Below are positions 8,201 to 17,243 of a stretch of 64,000 nt of DNA, one piece after another. The notes under the pieces are model-generated. The model searched no databases. It worked only from the letters and a program-made list of their open reading frames with translations, and was not told the DNA's origin. Where the stretch lies: positions 1-64,000 of the forward strand of contig DASRBN010000008.1 in NCBI GenBank assembly GCA_035653615.1, in the 5' to 3' direction. The stretch comes from Ktedonobacteraceae bacterium (GTDB lineage Bacteria > Chloroflexota > Ktedonobacteria > Ktedonobacterales > Ktedonobacteraceae). A program made the translations under genes and the position numbers. The first letter of the stretch is position 1. The number at the start of each line of letters is the position of its first letter.

Positions 8201-9496
8201 CTATGGCATCGCAGCAGCCTGCGACTGCTCCTGTTCTCCCAGAATCTCAGTCTTAGCACTGATTTTGAAATTGAACAGAGTTACAAGCACAAATCCCCCT
8301 GCCAGGACATAGACGGCTCCTTGCGTATTAAGCACCGTCACAACGCCAATGTGATCGCCTAAAAAGCCGGCCAGGACCGTACCAAGCAGCATAAATAACG
8401 CGCCAGTCGTGCCAAGAGCGCCGAAGATGCGCCCCCGGTACTCGTCTGTGACAGCAGTCTGCAGCAGCGTATATGCGCTGGTCAATGTGCCTACGCCCGG
8501 CACCCCTACCAGTACAAAAAGGATCACGGCCAGGGTAAAACCTGGAAAGAAAGCAGGGTAGTTGAATATCACAAGATCAATCAAACCGAACAGAATCCCA
8601 CTTATTCCCAGCAGGCGAGATGGAGTTATGATCTTAATAACATATCCCACAAGCATTGAACCAATCAGGCCACCTACCGCTTGCGCTCCCATCAGCTCGC
8701 CAAGTTGCAGCGCACCTCCATGCAGTATTCTATACACAAAAACCACGAACAAGATTCCGAAAACACCCTCGCCCAGCGATGTTACCGCGAACAGCACGAA
8801 CATAATGGAAACCACTCGCTCTCTCTTCACCAGTCCCAGACCCTCCAACCATTCGCGCCAGACAGCTACCAGTGGATGCAGACTATTCGCAGGAGTAGAT
8901 ATTCCTGTACTCTCTTCTTCTGAAGCCCTCGACTGCACCGCGATGAGGGCGATCATACCACCGGCAATCAGAAAGGAGGCTGCATCCGCGAGAGTTATAG
9001 CAGGCAGGCCAGACAGACCGGCTACGATACCGCCGAGGGGTGGGCCAATCAGTCGCGCAATGTTCTTATTCAGTGAATTGAGAGAATTGGCAGGCCCCAC
9101 GTGCTCTTCGCCTACAAGCAACGGCAAAAGTGCGCTTTCAGCGGGAGTAAAAAACTGTGTGAGCACAGATTCGACGAACGCAACTATGTATACCACCCAT
9201 AACCAGGCGGTTGAATGTACCAGGAGCAGAGGCAGCAGACCAAGGGCCAGCAGCAGATTGGAAATCACCATAGTGCGTTTGCGATCCCAGCGATCCACAA
9301 ACACCCCTGCCACTGAACCAAGCAGCAAGCTGGGAATCATTTCCGCGATGAACATCGTGCCGGTAGCCAGGGCAGAGCCGGTCAGCTTATACACGTAAAT
9401 CGGTAAGGCGATGAACAGCATCCAATCGCCAATCATGGAAATCAACCCGGCAGACCAGAGTAGCGAGAAGTTACGCTGTCGTAAGACGGCAAGCAT
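8201..9496 (-). CDS. MFS transporter (MFS_3 / macrolide-efflux type)
   Basis: 431 aa with about 12 hydrophobic segments. The start MLAVLRQRNFSLLWSAGLIS and the loop VFVDRWDRKRTMVISN are typical of DHA-type exporters of the MefA/enterobactin-exporter group. It probably exports a small hydrophobic compound at the cell membrane; the substrate cannot be predicted. The start has AGGAG upstream. It is transcribed away from the kinase-WD40 gene, with 430 bases of AT-rich DNA between them. No regulator gene lies next to it. Confidence 0.85.
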   Translation of the reverse strand: MLAVLRQRNFSLLWSAGLISMIGDWMLFIALPIYVYKLTGSALATGTMFIAEMIPSLLLGSVAGVFVDRWDRKRTMVISNLLLALGLLPLLLVHSTAWLWVVYIVAFVESVLTQFFTPAESALLPLLVGEEHVGPANSLNSLNKNIARLIGPPLGGIVAGLSGLPAITLADAASFLIAGGMIALIAVQSRASEEESTGISTPANSLHPLVAVWREWLEGLGLVKRERVVSIMFVLFAVTSLGEGVFGILFVVFVYRILHGGALQLGELMGAQAVGGLIGSMLVGYVIKIITPSRLLGISGILFGLIDLVIFNYPAFFPGFTLAVILFVLVGVPGVGTLTSAYTLLQTAVTDEYRGRIFGALGTTGALFMLLGTVLAGFLGDHIGVVTVLNTQGAVYVLAGGFVLVTLFNFKISAKTEILGEQEQSQAAAMP

Positions 9497-9926
9497 GCTG
9501 GTTTTCTCCTCATTTTTTATTCAATAACATCATGTACGTAGTAATTTTTGCCATTTATATGTTATTTTTAACATATTTCTTCAAAATTTGTCAATACCAT
9601 AACATAAAGTGCCATATGATTTACAAAAATTGCCAAATCGGCTTTCGACCTTCTAAGTTTGAAAGATGTGAGTGATTTCACCGCAAAAACGTGATTCATT
9701 TTCTTGCTTTCAACCTCAATTTCATGCATAATTGTAGATGAGGTGGAAAATAGCTTAGAGATTTAAACGTTATCCGCTAGCGTATTTATGTTCTAATCTA
9801 TGATCGAGGATGAAGATACCAGATATGGGGAAGAGGATCGTGGGCATCAGGGGAGGAATTCTGCGAGTCTCAGTGAATGTAGGGACCGATCAATCGGCCC
9901 CGCTCGACAGAAAAGAGGGCCGCGAT
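9497..9926. other. AT-rich divergent intergenic region
   Basis: 430 bases separating the exporter (minus) from the kinase-WD40 gene (plus). It contains the inverted repeat at 9557-9576 and, at the right end, a half copy of the palindromic repeat (9879-9901, GTAGGGACCGATCAATCGGC...). The repeat keeps the kinase frame open upstream of the likely ATG. No RNA gene was recognised. Confidence 0.6.
9557..9576. promoter_or_regulatory. Inverted repeat, possible operator upstream of the exporter
   Basis: ATATGTTA-TTTT-TAACATAT is a perfect 8-bp inverted repeat with a 4-base spacer, about 60 bases upstream of the exporter start. Its position and symmetry fit a repressor or activator site; the cognate regulator is not evident. 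Confidence 0.35.
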
Positions 9927-12125
9927 ATGGACCGTACGGGAAATCAACTGGGTAACTATCGCCTGGTTCGCCTGCTGGGAAAAGGCGGCTTTGCCGACGT
10001 TTACCTCGGCGAGCACGTGTATCTCCAGACACAGGCTGCGATAAAGATATTGCACGCGCAGCTTACTCCTGATACGATGAGCAGCTTTCTTTCCGAGGCC
10101 CGCACCATTGCTCGCCTGATGCACCCGCATATTGTGCGCGTATTGGACTTCGGCGTAGATAGCGGTACACCATTTCTCGTGATGGAGTATGCACCCAACG
10201 GAACGCTGCGCCAGCGCCACCCGCGCGGCACACGCCTTCCCTTGTCCACCGTCGTCTCCTACACCAAACAGATCGCCGCCGCGCTGCAATACGCGCATGA
10301 TCAACGGCTGATTCACCGTGACGTGAAACCCGAAAATATGCTCGTGGCACAGAATAATGCGGTAGTGCTCAGCGATTTCGGCATCGCTACCATCTCCCAG
10401 ACCTCGCGCTCCGTGCCAACGCTGGATATTTCGGGTACCATCTCCTACATGGCGCCGGAGCAGATCAATGGGAAACCACGACCGGCCAGCGATCAATACT
10501 CACTCGGCGTTATCGTCTACGAATGGCTGGCCGGCGCATGTCCATTCAAGGGCTCTTTCACCGAAATAGCGACGCAGCACATGTTTACGGCTCCGCCATC
10601 GTTGCGTGCCGCCTCTCCGCTGCTCTCTCCTGATGTCGAGCGCGTGGTGATGGTGGCGCTCTCTAAAGACCCGGAGCAGCGTTTTGCGCGGGTTGAGGCA
10701 TTCGCTTTCGCCTTAGAGCAGGCCAGCCAGCAAGAGTTACCAACGCTTCCAGGCTCCAATCCATTCCTGTTTGTACCATCAGTACCACCCACCATTCTTG
10801 CGGCGCCCGTCCGAGAACCCGCGCCTCCCATCGCCCCGGTCAATTCAGGGCCGCCCTATATATCCCAGACTGACCCAACCACTCCCATACCGGATGTGTA
10901 CCAGTCACATATCCTACCATCGCCGGTAACTCCTCTACCACCCGTTCTGCCAGGAGCAATCACTGCTGCTGATCAGCCTGGCATACAACAAAAGCGCAAA
11001 ATGTCGCGTCGCGCCTTCATAGGCGGCGCCGTCCTGGTGGCGGCCGCTGTGGGGAGTGGGGCCGCACTGGCTAAATTTTTCCTGGTACCATCCGCTGCTA
11101 CAAGCACGAATCACCCCACCTCTGCCGCCACACATCCGGCGAAATCAGGGACCACGACTCAATCCTCTCCCACAGCTCAATCTTCATCAACGGGAACCAC
11201 AAATCCCAATTCCCCCACTTTAGCGATAACAGAGCTATTTTCTCACGCCGGGCCCGCCGAAGAATACACCGTCGCATGGTCTCCCGATGGGCAATTTGTG
11301 GCCTCCGCCGGCAATAGCCAGGTCATAGAAATATTGAATGCCTCTTCTGGAGTCACTGCCCTGATCCTGAGCGATAGTTTCAGTGCGACCGATAGTGTGG
11401 CATGGTCACCTGATGGCAACTACCTGGCTTCAGGACACGATGATCATATCATAAGAATATGGAATGCCTCTTCTGGAATGCTTATCTCCAGACTCACAGG
11501 CCATACAGGACATGTAAATTCTGTCGCCTGGTCGCCTGACAGATCTATGCTTGTTTCAGGCAGTGGCGATAAAACTGCCAGGGTCTGGGACGTTGCCGGT
11601 CAGACGAGCCTCATCACCTACACGGGCCATACTCACTATATCAACTGCGTGGCCTGGGAACATAATGGCACTCGCATCGTTTCGGGCAGTGGCGACTATA
11701 CCGCGCAGGTCTGGGATGCTCTATCCGGCATGCCGATTCTCACGTATAGTCGTCATTCCAACGAGGTATTATCACTGGCATGGTCGCCCGATGACCGGCG
11801 CATTGTCTCGGCCAGCGATGACTCTACTGTGCAGGTCTGGGACTCCTCGAGTGGAAGCCGCTTCCTCGTCTATACCGGCCACCGCAGTTTTGTTGTCGCG
11901 GTATCATGGTCGCCCGATGGCACGAAAATCGTCTCGGGTGGTGGCGATCATACGAAGGCGGTCAGTGATACCTCTATCCAGGTCTGGGACCCCAATACAG
12001 GCAATAAATTGGCCATCTACAACGGCCATAGCAACGAAGTAGAGGATGTGGCATGGGCGCCGGATAGCAGTCGTTTCGCGTCTGCTAGCGACGACCAGAC
12101 GGTACGAGTATTACAGGTGCCATAA
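9927..12125 (+). CDS. Membrane Ser/Thr protein kinase with extracellular WD40 propeller
   Basis: 732 aa from the ATG at 9927, chosen because kinase homology begins within ten residues and a GAGGGC precedes it. Kinase domain: glycine loop GKGGFADV, Lys40 in AIK, HRD at 130-132 in IHRDVKPENML, DFG at 150-152, and APE-type MAPEQ. A Pro-rich linker follows, then one membrane helix (FIGGAVLVAAAVGSGAALAKF, about 363-385), a Ser/Thr-rich stalk and seven or so WD40 repeats (VAWSPDG...IVSGSGD...VQVWD). The propeller probably senses or binds something outside while the kinase signals inside. The open frame extends upstream to 9810 only because of the half palindromic element. Confidence 0.92.
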   Translation: MDRTGNQLGNYRLVRLLGKGGFADVYLGEHVYLQTQAAIKILHAQLTPDTMSSFLSEARTIARLMHPHIVRVLDFGVDSGTPFLVMEYAPNGTLRQRHPRGTRLPLSTVVSYTKQIAAALQYAHDQRLIHRDVKPENMLVAQNNAVVLSDFGIATISQTSRSVPTLDISGTISYMAPEQINGKPRPASDQYSLGVIVYEWLAGACPFKGSFTEIATQHMFTAPPSLRAASPLLSPDVERVVMVALSKDPEQRFARVEAFAFALEQASQQELPTLPGSNPFLFVPSVPPTILAAPVREPAPPIAPVNSGPPYISQTDPTTPIPDVYQSHILPSPVTPLPPVLPGAITAADQPGIQQKRKMSRRAFIGGAVLVAAAVGSGAALAKFFLVPSAATSTNHPTSAATHPAKSGTTTQSSPTAQSSSTGTTNPNSPTLAITELFSHAGPAEEYTVAWSPDGQFVASAGNSQVIEILNASSGVTALILSDSFSATDSVAWSPDGNYLASGHDDHIIRIWNASSGMLISRLTGHTGHVNSVAWSPDRSMLVSGSGDKTARVWDVAGQTSLITYTGHTHYINCVAWEHNGTRIVSGSGDYTAQVWDALSGMPILTYSRHSNEVLSLAWSPDDRRIVSASDDSTVQVWDSSSGSRFLVYTGHRSFVVAVSWSPDGTKIVSGGGDHTKAVSDTSIQVWDPNTGNKLAIYNGHSNEVEDVAWAPDSSRFASASDDQTVRVLQVP

Positions 12126-12176
12126 CATTTCAAAGTAAGTGCTTTCCATTTTTAGCATTTTGGAAAAATCCAATTA

Positions 12177-12205
12177 TTGACTTTTCGGAAGTCTCCGTTT
12201 ACAAT
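12177..12205 (+). promoter_or_regulatory. Sigma-70-type promoter for the RHH/MazF operon
   Basis: TTGACT (12177-12182), 17-base spacer, TACAAT (12200-12205). It lies about 120 bases upstream of the antitoxin ATG and points toward it. The region just before it holds a weak TTTCCA/TGGAAA hairpin (about 12143-12166) that might end the kinase transcript. Confidence 0.6.
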
Positions 12206-12327
12206 TAGAACAGTGTGAAAGGCTTGTTTCTTCTATTGTCTTGCCTGAACACAAAGCATGGGCTGCGCTAGCAGCCTGGCAAGATGGATAGACGCCGTGT
12301 GTTAGTTGCACTAGCAGGAGGCAGTTC

Positions 12328-12660
12328 ATGGCTGTTGTTCAACCCGACTATTATCGTCATGAGAACCTCGTCCGCAAATCGATACAGATCCCCTCAACGC
12401 AACATAAGGAGCTAAAAGCCCTCGCCGTTGAGCTTGAAGCCTCTCTCGGAGATGTAGTGGAGACCATTATGGAGTTAATGCGCCAGGATAATTACGAACA
12501 GTTGAAAGCAGCAATCATCTCGAAACGCGAGCAGCACCTTTCCTCCTCCAGTCACTTACTCGATGAAGCCTACGACTACCTCGGTTCCCTCCCAGAAACT
12601 CTTAAAGACGCCCAATTCTTTTTTCATGCCAGCCAGGAAGGTATCTTTACCGTTGCGTAG
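12328..12660 (+). CDS. Ribbon-helix-helix-type antitoxin (candidate)
   Basis: 110 aa. The segment RKSIQIPSTQHKELKALAVE followed by LGDVVETIMELM fits a ribbon-helix-helix DNA-binding unit: a short beta strand, then two helices. The C-terminal half is charged and could wrap the toxin. GGAGG precedes the ATG. It ends 27 bases before a MazF-family gene in the same direction, the usual order for antitoxin then toxin. The family assignment comes from pattern and context rather than a strong signature. Confidence 0.6.
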   Translation: MAVVQPDYYRHENLVRKSIQIPSTQHKELKALAVELEASLGDVVETIMELMRQDNYEQLKAAIISKREQHLSSSSHLLDEAYDYLGSLPETLKDAQFFFHASQEGIFTVA

Positions 12661-12687
12661 CGTTATGTAAAGTTTTAAGGTAGTTGC

Positions 12688-13122
12688 ATGAGTAGTGAGG
12701 CAAGGGCATCAACGCCGCCCAGCCCTCAACAACAAGAAATAAGTCAACCTTCACCCCCACCACATACGCCTCCCAGCCCGAGGCGTGGTGAGATTTGGGA
12801 CGTCAACTGGTCTCCAGGACGTGGTGCCGAACAACAGGGCACACGTCCCGCCCTTATCATCCAGAATGATCGTGGTAATGCATCGCTCACCTATCCACTG
12901 ACGATTGTCGCCTCGATGAGCCGCACCGAACGGGAGTTGCCACTGCATGTACGCATCGCACCCACTTCAGAAAACGGGCTTACCGACTATACGGACGTGA
13001 AGTGCGAGCAACTCATGACCATCGAAAAATCCCGCCTCATGCGCCGTCGTGGTTCGGTTACAAGTGAAGATATGGCGCGCGTTGATACAGCATTGAAATT
13101 GAGCCTGGGCCTGGCACCATGA
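12688..13122 (+). CDS. MazF/PemK-family mRNA interferase toxin
   Basis: 144 aa. After a Pro-rich, probably disordered first 30 residues, RRGEIWDVNWSPGRGAEQQG is the MazF strand 1 motif. RPALIIQND, YPLTIVASMS, and the later KCEQLMTIEKSRL follow, as in the PemK/MazF fold; the domain ends with VDTALKLSLGL. Family members cut mRNA at short sequences and are held inactive by the upstream antitoxin. The Pro-rich N-terminal extension is unusual, since most MazF proteins start at the RGEI strand. Confidence 0.85.
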   Translation: MSSEARASTPPSPQQQEISQPSPPPHTPPSPRRGEIWDVNWSPGRGAEQQGTRPALIIQNDRGNASLTYPLTIVASMSRTERELPLHVRIAPTSENGLTDYTDVKCEQLMTIEKSRLMRRRGSVTSEDMARVDTALKLSLGLAP

Positions 13123-13186
13123 ATAGCTCCTCTCTGGACGCGATAAATCTATCTGGTCCCTACACCTCAGGAGAAGGAAGGCTATT

Positions 13187-13972
13187 ATGAATATACCATC
13201 CAATGCACGTGTCTATGATCTAGAGCAGCCGCGCTATTTTGGCGCTCCCGTTCTGGCGAGCCACGCGCCCGGCTACGTCTACACGCTTCACCGCCATCAC
13301 GAGCCGGGCACGGCAGAGAGGCGCACGAGTGCCTCCGGCTTTATGTACACAACTGAGCATTCGGGTACGCATATCGATGCGTTGTGCCACCAGGCCGAGG
13401 ACGTACACCTGTACGGCAGGCGGGAGATCAATCCCAGCATTCAAACCTCGCAGGGTTTCACAGAACTGGGCGCGGAAACCATCACTCCCATCATTACGCG
13501 CGGGGTCTTGCTCGATGTCGCCCGTCACCGGGGCGTAGATCGTATCGGGAGCGGTGACCAGATCCGGCAGTCAGAATTAGAAACAGTAGCCCGGAATCAG
13601 GGAACCGCTATAGGCGAGGGAGATGTGGTGCTGGTTCGAACCGGCAATGGAGCGACCTGGCAGGACCCGACCACCTACCTGCAGGCGGGAGGCGTGAGCG
13701 GAGATGCATCATCCTGGCTTGCCAGTCTCAGGGTGCGGGCAGTTGGAGCCGACAATATTGCCTGGGACGAACTCGGCGTTATCGACCCCGATCTTCAGGT
13801 CACGCTGCCCGGACATCTGATCCTGCTGGTGCGCCACGGCATCTACATTGTAGAAAACCTCTTCCTGGAGGAGCTGGCCCGCGAGCAATGCTACGAATTT
13901 ACCTTTATCTGCCTGCCTCTCAAGCTGCGCGGGGCAACAGGTTCGCCCGTGCGACCGATCGCAATTGTTTAA
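13187..13972 (+). CDS. Cyclase-family metal-dependent hydrolase (kynurenine formamidase-like)
   Basis: 261 aa. The motif HSGTHIDALCH (residues 58-68) is the metal-binding HxGTHxDxxxH signature of the cyclase/KynB family. GDVVLVRTGNGATW and the C-terminal KLRGATGSPVRPIAIV are also typical. Family members open amide or ester bonds, for example of N-formylkynurenine; no other kynurenine genes are nearby, so the substrate is open. AAGGAAGG lies upstream of the ATG. It converges with the EamA transporter gene. Confidence 0.8.
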   Translation: MNIPSNARVYDLEQPRYFGAPVLASHAPGYVYTLHRHHEPGTAERRTSASGFMYTTEHSGTHIDALCHQAEDVHLYGRREINPSIQTSQGFTELGAETITPIITRGVLLDVARHRGVDRIGSGDQIRQSELETVARNQGTAIGEGDVVLVRTGNGATWQDPTTYLQAGGVSGDASSWLASLRVRAVGADNIAWDELGVIDPDLQVTLPGHLILLVRHGIYIVENLFLEELAREQCYEFTFICLPLKLRGATGSPVRPIAIV

Positions 13973-14067
13973 AAGACCCGTCTTTCTACCCTGGGTAAAA
14001 TACAACCTATCCAATACAGGGAATCTGGCCTGGATGAAGCCAGCATTGGGGAATGGAGCTTTAATGA

Positions 14068-14907
14068 TTATACCGAGATCATCGGTACCGCTATCAATGC
14101 CAACAAAATCCCAATCCCCTGGATGCGCGTCACGCGCTCGCGCAGCAGGAGCGCAGCCAGGATGACCGTCGCCGCGGGATAGAGGGAAGAGAGAACGGCA
14201 GCGACATCGAGCCGACCGCTATGGGAGGCAAGGACGAAAAATACATTGCCGAAAGCATCCAGCACTCCGGCCAGCAGGATGAGATGAGTAACTGCAAGCT
14301 GGGGCCGCATGGGCTGCCGGCGAATGGATGCCATAATCAACAAGAAGAGAACGGACGTGAAACGCGCCACAGCAAGCGGCCAGAAGGTCTCACCATGAGT
14401 GACGCGACTGATGAGAATAAAAAAGCACCCAAAGCCTGTTCCAGCCAGCAATGCCAGCCCGATACCCTCTGGTCGCCCCCTGGCAGGCTCCGGGCGTGAG
14501 ATCAGCGTTATTGCTAACAGAGCCAGGACGAATCCGCCCAGTTGGAGCAGGTTTGGCAATCCTTCCGTGAATACGCTGAAGATAACCGGTAGACCGGCGG
14601 TCAGCACGGCGGAAATGGGAGCGGCAATACCCATGCGCCCAATAGAAAGTGCCGAATAAAATGAAACCAGCCCGATAGCTCCTGCCAATCCGGCTAATCC
14701 TCCCCAGAAAATATCGAGCGACTTGGGAAATGGCTCTCTCCATAATAGCGCCAGCACGACCAGCAGCACAAATCCAACGGCGTAGGCGGCAACCACAACG
14801 CTCGAGGCTGTGGCACGGCGCGAGGCAAGCCCTCCGTTAAAATCGCCGCTCCCCCAGAACAGGGAAGCGGCAAGACCGAAAACAATGGTCGCGAGTGTAC
14901 TGCTCAT
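14068..14907 (-). CDS. EamA/DMT-family transporter
   Basis: 279 aa with about ten hydrophobic helices in two EamA repeats. The first starts FGLAASLFWGSGDFNGGLAS; the second ends in SLYPAATVILAALLLRERVT and GILLALIAVPMI, the family hallmark. It moves small metabolites across the cell membrane; the substrate is unknown. ATG at 14907 is selected because everything upstream in the same frame is antisense to the neighbouring gene and lacks membrane character. Confidence 0.85.
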   Translation of the reverse strand: MSSTLATIVFGLAASLFWGSGDFNGGLASRRATASSVVVAAYAVGFVLLVVLALLWREPFPKSLDIFWGGLAGLAGAIGLVSFYSALSIGRMGIAAPISAVLTAGLPVIFSVFTEGLPNLLQLGGFVLALLAITLISRPEPARGRPEGIGLALLAGTGFGCFFILISRVTHGETFWPLAVARFTSVLFLLIMASIRRQPMRPQLAVTHLILLAGVLDAFGNVFFVLASHSGRLDVAAVLSSLYPAATVILAALLLRERVTRIQGIGILLALIAVPMISV

Positions 14908-14924
14908 AATTGGTTGTACCTTAT

Positions 14925-16163
14925 CTATCCTGAGGGCAATTTCCTGAAGCCCAGATATGCTCCTACAGCTACAAGCACTGAACCCAGACCCTTGATGAAG
15001 TACGCAATCAATGAAATATCTTTTGCTATCACGGTACTGGCATGCAATAAGGTCAGGGCATCCCCCACCATTTCTGGCGAGACGCTTGTAAAAAACGTAC
15101 CGAAAGCAACCAATAGAACGACCAGGGGTAGCCATCGTTCCGGTCGCAGCAGGACAACGAATTCCGCACGCGCCATTTGTGGAATATCCTTATTCCTATC
15201 AACAGCATCCTCGATAACAAGCGTGGCTATTTCTCCTGCATATACCTTACTGGTATTGACAATGATCTCGACTTCAGTACTCAAGCCAATATTTTTAATC
15301 AATGGGCTACTTAAGAGGATAGCTTTTGTGGAAACATGGGTTGTCAATGACTTTGGAATACGAGCTCGTCCGCCATCAAGATAAAATTGTAGATTGATAA
15401 TATAGGATTTTCCAGCTTCAAACACGTAACACCTATGGCCGTATTGCTCCTTTATGCGTACATGCTTTCTTCTTGAGGGAGAAGAGGCTTCATAAATTCC
15501 GATGAGTCGAAATAACGAGCAACCTTGCATGGTTCTGGCTGCGGATATTTGCTCGGAAAGTCTTACCCATGAAACTTCCTCCAGTTCTTTCGGACCTTCC
15601 TCGAAGCGGCTGGCAGTGAAAACAAGATTTGTCCTGCTGGTTTTAATACTTTCTGGGCGGATGGGCCGTGGATGCTTGCCATTCTGGTTAAGCATCCAGG
15701 TCTGCCATTTTTCGCGCTGCTTTTCGATGTCTGATGGAACAAAATAGACAAAACGATCAAGCCTGAAACGAACTGCAACCTGGACATCCAGGTCAGCACG
15801 CTCCAGAATCTCAGGTGGTTCAAAGCCCTCAAAATGAGCATAACGCAGAGGAAGAAATTTAAAATCTTGATCCAACGATTCGGGAATATCACAGAAGACG
15901 ATGAGCGCAGGAATACTTTTTATCCTCTGCGACGCTTGAGAGCGATATTGCTCGATCCACAGCTTCATCAAGCTTTCTTCTATCCAGCGCAGACGATAGC
16001 TGAAACGTATATATGTACCATCTGGATAGCAGAGACAACTGAGGAGATCTCTCCTGTATGCCGGACGATCTGGAGGAGTTGAAGTCGCAATGACAATAAC
16101 CTCTTGCCCTGCCTGGGGCGAGATTTCATTGTCTCCAGGAACCGGTTTTTGTCCGAAAGACAT
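14925..16163 (-). CDS. Unrecognised protein with C-terminal transmembrane pair
   Basis: About 412 aa, family not recognised. Residues 1-320 are soluble and mixed alpha/beta. The last 70 residues contain two hydrophobic segments (LPLVVLLVAFGTFFTSV and FIKGLGSVLVAVGAYLGF), so the protein is probably tail-anchored with the bulk in the cytoplasm. It follows the acyltransferase-like gene by about 17 bases and is very likely cotranscribed. ATG at 16163 is preferred over a TTG at 16178. The middle (YGHRCYVFEAGKSYIINLQF, then a strand-rich stretch ending SKVYAGEIATLVIEDAV) looks like a beta-sandwich, which is an inference only. Confidence 0.7.
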   Translation of the reverse strand: MSFGQKPVPGDNEISPQAGQEVIVIATSTPPDRPAYRRDLLSCLCYPDGTYIRFSYRLRWIEESLMKLWIEQYRSQASQRIKSIPALIVFCDIPESLDQDFKFLPLRYAHFEGFEPPEILERADLDVQVAVRFRLDRFVYFVPSDIEKQREKWQTWMLNQNGKHPRPIRPESIKTSRTNLVFTASRFEEGPKELEEVSWVRLSEQISAARTMQGCSLFRLIGIYEASSPSRRKHVRIKEQYGHRCYVFEAGKSYIINLQFYLDGGRARIPKSLTTHVSTKAILLSSPLIKNIGLSTEVEIIVNTSKVYAGEIATLVIEDAVDRNKDIPQMARAEFVVLLRPERWLPLVVLLVAFGTFFTSVSPEMVGDALTLLHASTVIAKDISLIAYFIKGLGSVLVAVGAYLGFRKLPSG

Positions 16164-16180
16164 AAAGGAGAACTTCAACC

Positions 16181-17098
16181 TTACGGCCTTTCAAATACAA
16201 ATTCAAATCCTTGTGAGTACCGGGCATAGAGCTCTTTATCTAAAAAGTACGCATACAGCTGCAGGGGATCCAGCCTGACACGGGTCACTTCAAACCGATC
16301 CCCCAGCATGCTTTGCAGCTGTGAGGGGTCCGCAGTACGATGATATCGTACCAGCTCGCGATCAGTTGTGTATTCTTTATCGATGTAAGCGTAGCGGGTT
16401 CCCTGCTCGTAACCGAACAAGACCCAGTTTGCTGCTTTGAGTGATGAACCCATAAATGCAAGGTTCGGATTGATATAGGTAAGCAGTAATTGTACGTTCG
16501 GGTAAATCAATCTCAGATGCCTATACATATGGCCCATCATATAGGAAACTGTGTTCATTGGCACCCAATCAAAGCAAAAGACACGCGAGACGACCAGCAC
16601 ATTCGACCTGCTAACTCCTTCGGGCAACGGTGTTATATGTTCCAGGTCAAAAGGTGAGATGGTGATCAGCGACGCCAGGCGGTTTTCATCAAGTGTCCTC
16701 AGGCCAAAACTTCTACTATCGGGGCGAAACGATGACAGGTAATGAAAAGATTCATGAATAATACGCGCTTCCCTCTCCGGTATTTCCACAAATCTGGTAG
16801 CATGAAGATTGTTTAGCGGCGTCTCAGGCTCATCCTGCCAATGTGCATAGGGATTTACGCGGCTCTTGATAAGGTGAAGTAATCTTCTGATCTCGTCGAA
16901 GAAAGCATGATCACCGGGAAATGGATTGCCGTACTCCCGCATTAAGCGGGGCAGATAGAGCAATACCTGCAGCTCTAAAGCACGTTCCGTAATAGAGATA
17001 CTTTCAGCCGCTTCCCGAATCATAGACCTTCTTTCTCGGACATACTTAATCAAATCCGAGCTTACCGAAATGTGTTCTGCTAACGGTACTCTACCCAT
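16181..17098 (-). CDS. Mom/DruA-like GNAT-fold protein (uncertain)
   Basis: 305 aa. The C-terminal half reads SNVLVVSRVFCFDWVPMNTV, then HLRLIYPNVQLLLTYINPN, SLKAANWVLFGYEQGTRYAY and TDRELV. That layout (R-V-F, P-x-N, helix, 'Y-x-N-P-x-x-x-F-x-G-S-S-x-K-A-x-N-W') resembles the GNAT-like core shared by phage Mom-type DNA modification proteins and DruA/DUF4338. The N-terminal 120 residues are helical and unrecognised. First gene of a two-gene operon with the membrane-anchored protein downstream. A 14-bp palindrome lies about 82 bases upstream. Function is not established; DNA modification or defence is a hypothesis. Confidence 0.6.
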   Translation of the reverse strand: MGRVPLAEHISVSSDLIKYVRERRSMIREAAESISITERALELQVLLYLPRLMREYGNPFPGDHAFFDEIRRLLHLIKSRVNPYAHWQDEPETPLNNLHATRFVEIPEREARIIHESFHYLSSFRPDSRSFGLRTLDENRLASLITISPFDLEHITPLPEGVSRSNVLVVSRVFCFDWVPMNTVSYMMGHMYRHLRLIYPNVQLLLTYINPNLAFMGSSLKAANWVLFGYEQGTRYAYIDKEYTTDRELVRYHRTADPSQLQSMLGDRFEVTRVRLDPLQLYAYFLDKELYARYSQGFEFVFERP

Positions 17099-17179
17099 TA
17101 TAACACTTCAACTTTATCAACTATGGAGGACGATACACAAGGAAACCAGCCCTGGTAATGCTACATGTATATTACACGT

Positions 17180-17193
17180 ATGACCGCGGTCAT
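17180..17193. promoter_or_regulatory. Perfect 14-bp palindrome, possible operator
   Basis: ATGACCGCGGTCAT, about 82 bases upstream of the start of the two-gene operon (ATG at 17098). Its size and symmetry fit a TetR-type operator. No regulator gene is adjacent. Confidence 0.4.
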
Positions 17194-17243
17194 TATAACA
17201 CACTGACAAGCATACTGGAAGCGCGCTAGACGGCAAATCAGGG

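Noticed and set aside
9810-9926. Upstream extension of the kinase-WD40 protein (39 residues)
   Set aside because: The extension is encoded by intergenic sequence and the half palindromic element; the ATG at 9927 has a ribosome site and lies just before the kinase homology.
13628-13645. GGTTCGAACC-like T-arm sequence, possible tRNA
   Set aside because: It lies inside the cyclase gene in frame, and no acceptor stem or anticodon arm can be drawn around it. No tRNA was found elsewhere.
14908-15135. N-terminal extension of the EamA transporter
   Set aside because: These 76 residues have no membrane character and are the shadow of the neighbouring membrane-anchored protein gene; the ATG at 14907 starts the first membrane helix.
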